6,545 bases of DNA from an uncultured Microcaldota archaeon (GCA_903923795.1 CAIXYX010000022.1:1-6545); one strand, 5' to 3'. Numbered from the stretch's first letter, positions 1 to 4,841 are shown. The notes: a model not told the origin generated them from the sequence alone. Program-made: numbers and translations.

Positions 1-16
1 CCTCCAGATATTTCAT
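1..16 (-). promoter_or_regulatory. Ribosome-site-like GGAGG at window edge, possible next operon gene
   Basis: Directly after the TGA of the HMA membrane protein, the minus strand reads ATG at 16-14 and then CTGGAGG at 7-1. The GGAGG is a strong Shine-Dalgarno match and could serve a further gene starting just outside the window. Alternatively, the ATG that abuts the stop could itself begin a gene, of which only five codons (MKYLE) are visible. Too little is present to decide, but both readings suggest the metal operon continues past the left edge. Confidence 0.35.
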
Positions 17-1000
17 TCACCCTAAAAATATTGGGCCTGATTTCGGCCCATACACCATCAGAACGCAAAGAAAGACGAAAAAAATCAGGCACGTGCTGGC
101 CATGGAACCGAATGAGATGAACTGGGCTGACTTGCCCAGATTCCCCCATTCTTTTATCTGCATATAGGCCAGCGCCATGAGGATTATCACGCACAAGAGC
201 GTGAGCAGCGTAAGGAAGATTATCAGCGGCTCGGCCAGAAGCATGACCGAGAGCATGGCGCCCATGGTGCCCGACATCACGCCGGCCATGAGGCCTTCCA
301 TTATACCCATGACTCCCGAATTTCTTCCCGCCCAAACTCCGGCCACGCAACCGATGAGCATGCCCAATGTGCTGCCCCAGAACATGCCGCTCGACGCGCC
401 CAAGAGAGCGCCCACCAGAAACCCGGCCATCATGCCGAATGTCATGCCCTCCATCATGCCGATAGAACAGGAGACGGGCTTGTGGTATGAGGCGAAATGA
501 TAGCCTGCCGCCACCAAGGCAACTACTGAGACCGCGCCAAGCTCGAGGAGAGGGAGCATGGAGGTGGAGAATTTGGGAAGGGACTGCCAGACGCCGAAAT
601 AGAGGAAGGCGAGCAGTATGCCCAAAGCCGCCAATGAGCCGGCGGAATTTATGATTATGCGGCGCTCGGCCATCCATTCCGCCCTGGCATCGAGTATGCC
701 GTAGCAGACCTCCTTGAAGCTGACGAGGGCGGCGGAGTCAGACGAGTAGGAAGAGCTGGAGGGCTGGGAATCGGATTGTTTGGATGCGTGGGGATGGTAG
801 GAGACAAGCTTGTAGCCGGCCTCGCTCACCGCCTTTTCTACATCAGCCTGTTTGTCGCCGTCGGCCTTGATGAGCATGCGCCCGTCTTGCGAATGGATGG
901 AGAGCAGTTCGACACCGCTCACCGCGGACACGTATTTGGAGATGATGCGCTCGCAACTGGCGCAGGTCATTCCGCTGATTTTCACTTCATAGGTTTGCAT
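17..1000 (-). CDS. HMA domain fused to Gly/Met-rich multi-pass membrane protein (putative copper/metal handling)
   Basis: This 327-residue protein begins with a heavy-metal-associated domain (about 1-67) carrying the metal-binding loop GMTCASC with Cys13 and Cys16, the fold used by CopZ/Atx1 chaperones and copper ATPases. A Ser-rich linker (72-90) follows, then roughly seven hydrophobic segments (about 118-137, 150-169, 180-204, 206-226, 230-254, 258-280, 298-317). Two segments share the pattern GxMEGxxxGxMxG (181-193 and 232-244), so the membrane part contains an internal duplication with buried Glu and many Met residues. His168, His173 and Cys178 lie just before the first copy. There is no P-type ATPase phosphorylation motif (DKTGT), so this is not CopA. 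The ATG at 1000 has GGGGTG about 5 bases upstream. The gene lies 36 bases after the HMA chaperone gene and is probably co-transcribed with it. Seen: the fold motifs and Met/Gly pattern. Inferred: Cu(I) or similar metal transport or storage at the membrane. The direction of transport is unknown. Confidence 0.85.
   Translation of the reverse strand: MQTYEVKISGMTCASCERIISKYVSAVSGVELLSIHSQDGRMLIKADGDKQADVEKAVSEAGYKLVSYHPHASKQSDSQPSSSSYSSDSAALVSFKEVCYGILDARAEWMAERRIIINSAGSLAALGILLAFLYFGVWQSLPKFSTSMLPLLELGAVSVVALVAAGYHFASYHKPVSCSIGMMEGMTFGMMAGFLVGALLGASSGMFWGSTLGMLIGCVAGVWAGRNSGVMGIMEGLMAGVMSGTMGAMLSVMLLAEPLIIFLTLLTLLCVIILMALAYMQIKEWGNLGKSAQFISFGSMASTCLIFFVFLCVLMVYGPKSGPIFLG
32..50 (-). terminator. 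Hairpin plus T-run within the last codons of the HMA membrane gene
   Basis: TGGGCC at 32-37 can pair with GGCCCA at 45-50 around a 7-base loop. On the minus strand the stem is followed by ATATTTTT (24-31). The arrangement resembles an intrinsic terminator but sits inside the coding region, before the stop at 17-19. Archaeal termination depends mainly on U-tracts, so this may be a weak terminator or a pause site, or simply coding sequence. Confidence 0.3.
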
Positions 1001-1036
1001 AAGACACCCCGGATAAGTCTGAACGACATTACATCA

Positions 1037-1237
1037 TCACGCCACTTTGTATCCTTCGGACTTGATGGCTTTTTTCAGGTCGATGAGGGCTTTCTCGTCC
1101 CGCGCGTATATTCGCACGGCGCCGGTCTTGTGGTCGGAGAAGAGCACCTTCGCGCCCGGCACGTCCTCGGCCGCCATGGAGATTATCTTCTCGCAACTCG
1201 GGCAGTGCATGCCCGACACTTTCAGAGTCGTTTCCAT
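1037..1237 (-). CDS. Small HMA-domain metal chaperone (CopZ-like)
   Basis: This is a 66-residue stand-alone heavy-metal-associated domain, the usual size of CopZ/Atx1-type copper chaperones. The N-terminal loop reads GMHCPSC with Cys12 and Cys15 as the expected thiolate ligands, and the protein ends with SEGYKVA, the conserved loop/strand end of the fold. The frame stays open upstream to an ATG at 1309, which would add 24 Lys/Arg-rich residues. The start at 1237 is preferred because GGGGTGAG lies just upstream at archaeal spacing, the domain begins immediately, and the HMA fold needs no extension. It is the first gene of a minus-strand pair, and the next gene carries a second HMA domain, which could receive metal from this protein. 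By family knowledge it would bind Cu(I) in the cytoplasm and pass it on; other soft metals cannot be excluded. It is probably controlled by the repeat array upstream. Confidence 0.88.
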   Translation of the reverse strand: METTLKVSGMHCPSCEKIISMAAEDVPGAKVLFSDHKTGAVRIYARDEKALIDLKKAIKSEGYKVA

Positions 1238-1372
1238 TTGCTCACCCCGAACGGTTTGTTCTTTTCCTGTTCGTTCTTTTTGGATTATTTCTTTTCGTCT
1301 TTTTTTCATATCATTCTTTCCAGCTTCCTTGATTTTTTCATCGCCGAAAGCCCATTCGGGCGGGCGCTTGTC

Positions 1373-1380
1373 TTATATTT
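1373..1380 (-). promoter_or_regulatory. Predicted TATA box of the HMA operon
   Basis: On the minus strand the sequence reads AAATATAA, the best TATA-type match upstream of the HMA chaperone. Transcription would begin around 1350, giving a leader of about 110 bases that is A/G-rich and appears largely unstructured. The first GTGAAACAAT element (1387-1396) lies on the upstream side of this box, where TFB would contact DNA, so a protein bound there could affect initiation. The start site is inferred from spacing only. Confidence 0.5.
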
Positions 1381-1396
1381 CAATGGGTGAAACAAT

Positions 1397-1404
1397 ACAT
1401 ATAG
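1397..1404 (+). promoter_or_regulatory. Predicted TATA box of the winged-helix regulator gene
   Basis: ACATATAG lies between the first and second repeat copies. With usual archaeal spacing, transcription would start near 1427-1430, under the third repeat, leaving a leader of about 60 bases. Binding at the array would then cover both the box and the start site, which suggests autoregulation. The assignment rests on sequence and spacing only. Confidence 0.4.
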
Positions 1405-1480
1405 ATTCGTGAAACAATCATTTGGGTGCATGAAACAGCCTGTTTGATTTGTGAAACAATGGAACAGCGCCATGAGAAGG

Positions 1481-1500
1481 TGTTTCAATGATTCGAAACA
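1481..1500. promoter_or_regulatory. Inverted repeat TGTTTC-N8-GAAACA over the start codon of the regulator gene
   Basis: TGTTTC (1481-1486) and GAAACA (1495-1500) are perfect inverted half-sites flanking the ATG at 1488-1490. The left arm begins inside the AGGTG ribosome site. The right arm is in register with the 21-base repeat array (42 bases from the copy at 1452). A dimeric regulator bound here would block its own transcript. As RNA, the arms could form a 6-bp stem with an 8-base loop holding the start codon. Confidence 0.55.
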
Positions 1501-2039
1501 TGAAATTCAACCAACGTCTGTTGATGGCCATCGCGCTCTTGTGTGGCTTCGCCCTGCTGGTGCTCGCCATGCTGATGAGTTATATCTACGTGACGAACGG
1601 GCTGAACGCGCCGCCATTCATGGTGGCCCTGTTCCAATACCATTTCGAGCTCATGATTGTGGTGTCGGTGCTCGGCATCGTCGTGGGCGCGGCCATGTAT
1701 TTCCTCATGCACGAGCAGGTGGCCGAGAAGACGCGCGAGGCGAAGGGGAACGCGAAACTTTTGCTGACGTTCTTGAGCGCGGAGGAGAGGGCAGTGGTGG
1801 AATTGCTGCTGAAATCGGAAGGCCACACCACGCAAGCGCAGGCGTCGAAGCTGGAGGACATGACAAGGCTGAAGGCGCACCGCACCGTGCTGCGCTTGGC
1901 GGACAAGAAGATTGTCAGGATAGAGAAACTCGGCAAGACCAACCAGTTGTGGCTGGCCGGCTCGATTTATGACGCGCTGCGAAACGGCGGGGAGGCGAAG
2001 AAAGAGGAACCCGCCGCAGACATGAAGAAAGAGGGATAG
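1488..2039 (+). CDS. Membrane-anchored winged-helix transcriptional regulator (COG2512-like)
   Basis: This 183-residue protein has two hydrophobic segments (about 10-34 and 53-75) forming a membrane hairpin with a short loop between them. A charged linker (75-92) leads to a winged helix-turn-helix at about 95-157. The DNA-binding part shows the typical order: LSAEERAVVELLL, a recognition region with TRLKAHRTVLRL, a KKIVRIEKLGKTNQLWL wing, then an acidic/lysine tail. This layout matches archaeal predicted membrane-associated regulators of the MarR-like winged-helix class. ATG 1488 is chosen because AGGTG (1478-1482) lies 5 bases upstream; an ATG at 1500 would lose it. The protein has no cysteine, so it does not obviously sense metal through thiols; His52 and His75 flank the second TM segment. 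It is divergent from the HMA operon and its promoter is filled with phased repeats, so repression of both sides is plausible but inferred. Confidence 0.85.
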   Translation: MIRNMKFNQRLLMAIALLCGFALLVLAMLMSYIYVTNGLNAPPFMVALFQYHFELMIVVSVLGIVVGAAMYFLMHEQVAEKTREAKGNAKLLLTFLSAEERAVVELLLKSEGHTTQAQASKLEDMTRLKAHRTVLRLADKKIVRIEKLGKTNQLWLAGSIYDALRNGGEAKKEEPAADMKKEG

Positions 2040-2055
2040 AAAAAAGAGCAACAAT

Positions 2056-2074
2056 TCTTCTTTTGGGTTTTTCT
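2056..2074 (+). terminator. Pyrimidine/T-rich tract after the regulator gene
   Basis: Between the regulator stop and the methyltransferase start, the plus strand has a T-rich run (TTCTTCTTTTGGGTTTTTCT) without a stem. U-rich tracts of this kind terminate transcription in archaea. The gap is only 36 bases and no TATA box is visible in it, so partial read-through into the next gene is possible. Confidence 0.4.
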
Positions 2075-2075
2075 T

Positions 2076-2933
2076 ATGGAGAATGGAACGCTGCAAATCA
2101 TCACCAAAGGCTACTGGCCGCTTCCCGGATTTGTGAAAGTCTGGATGGGGGAGTGGCAGGATTTGAAAGAGAAGAGCAGGGCGGAGAATGGGAAAACAAT
2201 CACGTGCGCCGCGGGCGGACAATTGAAATCTGCCCGAATGATAATACTCGAAGCCGAGATTACAAAGGCTTTGCCAAAGAAAATCATCGCAACAGTTGGA
2301 AAAACATATCCCCGCCGTTTTGTCCTCTCGAGATGGATGGGCGGCATTTATGCGAATGTTGATGGGCGCAGGCTTGGGCAGCTGCGCGCATTCTACGACG
2401 CCATCGCGCCGATTTACAAATATCATGTTGAGCCGGAGAGGGCGGGGCAGTTGGCGGCATTTGTGCCGTTTATCCCGCCGGGGAGCAAGGTGCTTGATGC
2501 CAGCGCGGGGGATTGCACATTCGCCAGAGTGGCACAAGAGCATGGAAGAGGATTGGAAGTGTGGTGCAATGACATAAGCAAAGAGATGCTCGGGCTTCGG
2601 ACGGCGCATATACCCGCTTCGCATCTCTCTGTTGGCAGCGCCTCACGCCTGAAATTCGAAGCGGGAACTTTTGATGCAGTGGTGCACACATTTTCGAACA
2701 TACATACTCTTGACAAAAAGTTCTTCAGCTCATTCTATCGTGTGTTGAGGCCCGGCGGGATTTTGCTCTATCATCCGGTGAAAGCGCCGGGCGAGCAGTG
2801 GCCGAAAAATTTCGAGGAGAAAGTTAGGGTGGCGATGAGAAAGGCGGGCTTTATGCACATCGAGCGGCGGGCGGTGGAAAGTCTGGGGAAAAAGAAGAAG
2901 ACCACGCTGGTGGTTTATCTGGCCGACAAATGA
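2076..2933 (+). CDS. Class I SAM-dependent methyltransferase, unknown substrate
   Basis: The C-terminal two thirds (about 105-285 of 285 residues) is a Rossmann-type methyltransferase. It has motif I VLDASAGDCTFA (139-150), an acidic residue ending the second strand (Asp166 in CNDIS) that would hold the SAM ribose, the strand-4 region GTFDAVVHTFSNIH (197-210), and LRPGGILLYH (224-233), the usual strand before the substrate side. Motif I is slightly divergent: the first glycine of DxGxG is Ser143. The sequence is nearest in style to the UbiE/Methyltransf_11 group, which acts on many small molecules, so no substrate can be named. About 100 residues precede the domain and match no family I recognise. 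The start is uncertain: there is no clear ribosome site at 2076, and in-frame ATGs also occur at 2145, 2238 and 2337. It lies 36 bases after the regulator gene on the same strand. Confidence 0.82.
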   Translation: MENGTLQIITKGYWPLPGFVKVWMGEWQDLKEKSRAENGKTITCAAGGQLKSARMIILEAEITKALPKKIIATVGKTYPRRFVLSRWMGGIYANVDGRRLGQLRAFYDAIAPIYKYHVEPERAGQLAAFVPFIPPGSKVLDASAGDCTFARVAQEHGRGLEVWCNDISKEMLGLRTAHIPASHLSVGSASRLKFEAGTFDAVVHTFSNIHTLDKKFFSSFYRVLRPGGILLYHPVKAPGEQWPKNFEEKVRVAMRKAGFMHIERRAVESLGKKKKTTLVVYLADK

Positions 2934-2937
2934 GGGA

Positions 2938-2947
2938 AGATTTATTA
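2938..2947 (+). promoter_or_regulatory. Predicted TATA box, leaderless promoter of the Cys-rich membrane protein gene
   Basis: AGATTTATTA lies 5 bases after the methyltransferase stop, and its centre is about 28 bases before the ATG at 2971. That distance puts transcription at or next to the start codon, and no convincing Shine-Dalgarno sequence precedes it, so a leaderless mRNA is likely. Confidence 0.5.
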
Positions 2948-2970
2948 CCCGTCCGGTTGAAGAGCTGATC

Positions 2971-3618
2971 ATGGTTGAAGGCCCTCCGAAAAATGTTGGC
3001 ACGTTTCCGAAAAAAATACCTAAATCCACTACTCATGTTGTGAGGCCGGTATCATACTTCTCGGGCAGGGTCAGCGTCTTTTTGGGGCTTTTGAGCGCGT
3101 TCGCGGCCTTTATGGGATTTTTGGGGGCATTGAGCAGAATTTTTGGTTTGGGGCTTTGGATTCCTGGCGCGCTCGCCGTATCGGTGATGGGCGGATTCTT
3201 CGCCCTGCTGGCATTGGCATTCGCCATACGCCAGAGACAGATTGCGCAGAACTGGACCGCAACGGCCGGAGCGATACTGGGAACGCTGGCCTTGATTGGT
3301 GCGGGCCTTGCGGTGGCCGGCATCTTGATTGCGCCGGCTGCATCTGTGGATAATTCAGGCTTCGGGCCCGATATCGGGCCGGGCCCGGTCGGAAACGGCT
3401 ATTGCTCGGCCACATCAGATTGCGCCGACTTCGGCGACAGGCATTGCAATGGGGACGTTGTTTGCGCCTCAGACAATCTCTGCCACTGCCAGTTCGTGAC
3501 CTGCCGGGGAAGCAATTGCGGCCCACTAAAATGCTCAAGCGGATGCGATGCCAATTCGAAATGCGATGCGGCGAGCGGGACCTGCATATTCAAGCAGGGC
3601 GGAAAGACCGGCGACTGA
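2971..3618 (+). CDS. Three-TM membrane protein with exposed 12-cysteine C-terminal domain
   Basis: This 215-residue protein is not assigned to a named family. A basic N-terminus (1-33) leads to three hydrophobic segments (about 35-59, 64-86, 98-121), then a Gly/Pro linker (128-142). The last 70 residues hold 12 cysteines, at 145, 151, 159, 165, 171, 173, 178, 183, 188, 192, 198 and 205. The charges (RQRQ after TM2, acidic/neutral after TM3) suit an extracellular tail, and an even cysteine count suits a disulfide-knotted module. The opening pattern C-x5-DC-x7-C-x5-C-x5-CxC recalls small EB/Dickkopf-like cysteine modules found in secreted proteins, but this is only a resemblance. A metal-binding role for the cysteines is the alternative, given the nearby metal genes. 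The gene appears to have its own promoter and converges on marC. Confidence 0.75.
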   Translation: MVEGPPKNVGTFPKKIPKSTTHVVRPVSYFSGRVSVFLGLLSAFAAFMGFLGALSRIFGLGLWIPGALAVSVMGGFFALLALAFAIRQRQIAQNWTATAGAILGTLALIGAGLAVAGILIAPAASVDNSGFGPDIGPGPVGNGYCSATSDCADFGDRHCNGDVVCASDNLCHCQFVTCRGSNCGPLKCSSGCDANSKCDAASGTCIFKQGGKTGD

Positions 3619-3622
3619 ATTT

Positions 3623-3717
3623 GGCTCACAGATGAGCCGATGGCTCACTGACTTACAAATGAGCGGATGCGCCCGAAAATGCAGACTGGCTCACGAACTC
3701 ACAGATGAGCAGACTGG
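3623..3717. repeat. Cluster of GGCTCA...TGAGC hairpin repeats between convergent genes
   Basis: A 23-base unit occurs at 3642-3664 and 3688-3710, 46 bases apart and identical at 19 of 23 positions. A shortened version lies at 3623-3637. Each unit starts GGCTCA and ends TGAGC, so each can fold back; the first forms a clean 6-bp stem (3623-3628 with 3633-3638) around CAGA. The 9-mer GCAGACTGG also repeats at 3681-3689 and 3709-3717. The cluster separates the ends of two convergent genes, and the last unit includes the marC stop codon. It probably acts as a bidirectional 3'-end or transcription-separating element. Confidence 0.65.
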
Positions 3718-4328
3718 AGCACAGGGAATACCGCGCTCAATCCATTGACTATGAACTGCACGCCGATGGCGCAGACCAATAAGCCCATTATTTTTATCAT
3801 GGCGATGAGGCCCTCTTTTCCTAAAATCTTGTCTATCGGCTCGGAGAAGCGCAGCACAAGGTAATTGATGGCGCAGGCCGCGAAGATGGCAAGCCATAAT
3901 GTGAATTGCTGCATCAGGCCCATCACCTGACCCGAAAGCACGACGGCTACTGTGATGGCGCCGGGGCCGGATGTCATGGGGATGGCCAATGGGACGATGT
4001 AGATGAGATCTTTCTTATGGTCGGCCTTGCGCTCGTTTGCTGGAGGAAAGAGCATGTTGAAACCTATGGCAAAGAGCGCGATGCCGCCTGCGATGCGGAA
4101 TGAATCTATGGTGATGGAATAGATTTTGAAAAGCCAGAAGCCGGTGAGGGCGAAGAAGAAGAGGATGCAAAACGCGATGAGGCTGGTGCGGAAGGCTATT
4201 CTGTTCTGCTCGGCCCGCTTGTTTCCTTTTGTCAAGGAGAGGAACAAACCTATGGTGGAGAAGGGATTGAGGATGACGAGGAGAGCGATGAGGGAAGTGA
4301 GGAAATAGTCAAAGAGCGGGTCGGACAT
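3699..4328 (-). CDS. MarC family (UPF0056) integral membrane protein
   Basis: This 209-residue protein is the usual MarC length, with six hydrophobic segments. Family signatures are present in order: LNPFSTIGLFLSLT near the N-terminus (20-33), FRIAGGIALFAIGFNML (77-93) and the highly conserved VPLAIPMTSGPGAI (112-125), followed by KIMGLLVCAIGVQFIVNGL (179-197) at the end. MarC proteins are inner-membrane proteins of unsettled function. The bacterial name comes from a multiple-antibiotic-resistance locus, but a direct role in resistance was not upheld, so no transport substrate is proposed. There is no ribosome site, and a TATA-like box lies about 27 bases before the ATG, so the transcript is probably leaderless. 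The last five codons (QSAHL) and the stop fall inside the convergent repeat cluster, suggesting the C-terminal end was shaped by the repeat. Confidence 0.93.
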   Translation of the reverse strand: MSDPLFDYFLTSLIALLVILNPFSTIGLFLSLTKGNKRAEQNRIAFRTSLIAFCILFFFALTGFWLFKIYSITIDSFRIAGGIALFAIGFNMLFPPANERKADHKKDLIYIVPLAIPMTSGPGAITVAVVLSGQVMGLMQQFTLWLAIFAACAINYLVLRFSEPIDKILGKEGLIAMIKIMGLLVCAIGVQFIVNGLSAVFPVLQSAHL

Positions 4329-4349
4329 AGATTAGGGAAAGAGAGGGGT

Positions 4350-4358
4350 GATTTAAAA
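4350..4358 (-). promoter_or_regulatory. Predicted TATA box of marC (leaderless)
   Basis: The minus strand reads TTTTAAATC, centred about 27 bases before the marC ATG at 4328. This places the transcription start at or beside the start codon. No Shine-Dalgarno sequence lies in the pyrimidine-rich stretch between, which supports a leaderless mRNA. A second A/T element (AATATAG, about 4361-4367) is a weaker candidate. Confidence 0.5.
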
Positions 4359-4393
4359 CTATATTGCTGCTCGCGCTCGCTCGCAGAAAACAG

Positions 4394-4465
4394 TGGACGT
4401 CGAGGGATTCGAACCCTCAACCTCCTGCATGCCATGCAGGCGCGCTACCGTTGCGCCAGACGCCC
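4394..4465 (-). tRNA. tRNA-Ala (anticodon GGC)
   Basis: A complete 72-base cloverleaf reads on the minus strand from 4465 to 4394. The acceptor stem is GGGCGTC/GACGTCC with a G3-U70 wobble, the identity element of alanine tRNAs. The D stem is GCGC/GCGC with loop AACGGTA. The anticodon stem is CCTGC/GCAGG with loop ATGGCAT, giving anticodon GGC, which reads GCC (and GCU by wobble). The variable loop has 5 bases. The T arm is GAGGG/CCCTC with loop TTCGAAT. The discriminator base is A. CCA is not encoded (the next bases are CTG), so it must be added after transcription, as is common in archaea. No intron is present. A T-run (GTTTTC) follows the 3' end. Confidence 0.97.
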
Positions 4466-4473
4466 GAAAAGAC

Positions 4474-4500
4474 GAAATAAAAAACAAAAAATAAATAAGA
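4474..4500 (-). promoter_or_regulatory. T-rich tract: lsm 3' end and tRNA-Ala promoter
   Basis: On the minus strand this stretch is nearly all T and A (TTATTTATTTTTTG followed by TTTTTTATTT). It sits 34-60 bases after the lsm stop, where it would act as an archaeal U-tract terminator. It is also 9-35 bases before the tRNA 5' end, with TTATTTATTTTT (4487-4498) at the distance expected for a TATA box. One tract probably serves both purposes. A short palindrome, CTCGATTCGAG (4513-4523), precedes it. Confidence 0.5.
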
Positions 4501-4533
4501 TTCGAACTTAACCTCGATTCGAGATTAATTTTT

Positions 4534-4758
4534 TCAAGATGGCGAGATATACACGACAGAGTCGCCGCGCAATAACACCGTGCCGATGCCGCGCTTGACT
4601 TCGCCGTCCTTGAGCTGTTCGGCCTTCTCCAGCACGAGGTTCATGTGAACGTCGTAGCTCACCATGGTGCCGCGCATCTCCGTTCCGCCTTTGAGGCCAA
4701 CAACCACTGTGTTGTGCAGCGAAGAGTTGAGCACGTCGAATGGCCTTTTGTCTGTCAT
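4534..4758 (-). CDS. Archaeal Sm-like RNA-binding protein (SmAP/Lsm)
   Basis: This 74-residue protein is a full-length archaeal Sm fold. The Sm1 motif spans about 7-46 and includes VGLKGGTEMRGTMVSYD and the RNA-binding loop DVHMN (Asp36, His38, Asn40). The Sm2 motif is at 58-72 with LLRGDSVVYI (Arg64, Gly65, Asp66). Family members form heptameric rings that bind uridine-rich RNA in the cytoplasm and take part in RNA processing and stability. All key RNA-contact residues are present. The ATG at 4758 is fixed by a strong ribosome site, GAGGTGG (4765-4771), 6 bases upstream. The ribosomal protein L37e gene that often follows archaeal lsm genes is not here; a tRNA gene follows instead. The gene lies 83 bases after the surface-protein gene on the same strand, with its own predicted promoter between. 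Confidence 0.96.
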   Translation of the reverse strand: MTDKRPFDVLNSSLHNTVVVGLKGGTEMRGTMVSYDVHMNLVLEKAEQLKDGEVKRGIGTVLLRGDSVVYISPS

Positions 4759-4818
4759 ATAAATCCACCTCTAAAAAACAACCAAATAATGGTGTCGTCG
4801 AATCTTTCATCTCTCAAA

Positions 4819-4828
4819 GCTTAAAAAA
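4819..4828 (-). promoter_or_regulatory. TTTTTTAAGC: lsm TATA-like box and 3' T-run of the surface-protein gene
   Basis: This minus-strand element lies 14 bases after the surface-protein stop and about 65 bases before the lsm start. As a TATA box it would start transcription near 4797, giving a short leader that contains the GAGGTGG ribosome site. Its six T residues also suit termination of the upstream gene. Both roles are inferred from position and composition. Confidence 0.4.
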
Positions 4829-4841
4829 CACAACGCATGGG

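Larger units (their letters stand above)
1387..1500. repeat. Phased GTGAAACAAT repeat array (probable operator)
   Basis: Three identical 10-base copies of GTGAAACAAT lie at 1387-1396, 1409-1418 and 1451-1460. A fourth copy, ATGAAACAGC, at 1430-1439 keeps the TGAAACA core. Core starts are 1388, 1410, 1431 and 1452, so spacings are 22, 21 and 21 bases, about two turns of B-DNA. The phase continues with a degenerate TGAGAAG at 1473 and CGAAACA at 1494-1500. The 22-base step breaks any reading frame, so the periodicity is a DNA-level property and not a coded peptide repeat. The array sits between the divergent HMA operon and the winged-helix gene and overlaps both predicted promoters. The likely role is cooperative binding of a regulator to one face of the helix. 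The neighbouring winged-helix protein is the obvious candidate, by inference only. Confidence 0.8.

Noticed and set aside
17..1000. Copper P-type ATPase (CopA) fragment
   Set aside because: There is no DKTGT, TGE or CPC motif and the membrane domain has a different, Gly/Met-rich repeat pattern. The protein looks complete, not truncated.
1238..1309. Lys/Arg-rich N-terminal extension of the HMA chaperone
   Set aside because: A strong GGGGTGAG ribosome site precedes the inner ATG at 1237, where the HMA fold begins. The extension is low-complexity, A-rich leader sequence.
1306..1488. Minus-strand reading frame of 60 codons across the repeat array with a heptad-like CFTN/CFMH pattern
   Set aside because: The 7-residue pattern is a by-product of the 21-base DNA repeats. 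The 22-base step breaks it, there is no ribosome site, and the frame covers both predicted promoters.
1387..1500. CRISPR array
   Set aside because: Repeats are only 7-10 bases with 11-12 base gaps, far below CRISPR repeat and spacer lengths, and no cas genes are present.
1485..2624. Long 379-codon minus-strand frame across the regulator and methyltransferase genes
   Set aside because: It lies antisense to two genes with recognisable domains, is rich in His/Arg/Gln as off-frame translations are, and shows no domain of its own.
4366..4384. GC-rich GCTCGCGCTCGCTCGC stretch downstream of tRNA-Ala as a structured RNA or attachment site
   Set aside because: It is a short simple GCTC/GC repeat with only weak pairing. 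No duplicate of the tRNA 3' end or integrase gene is visible nearby.
4508..4810. 100-codon minus-strand frame overlapping the lsm gene
   Set aside because: It is out of frame with the clear Sm protein, lacks a ribosome site and has arginine-rich composition typical of an off-frame reading.
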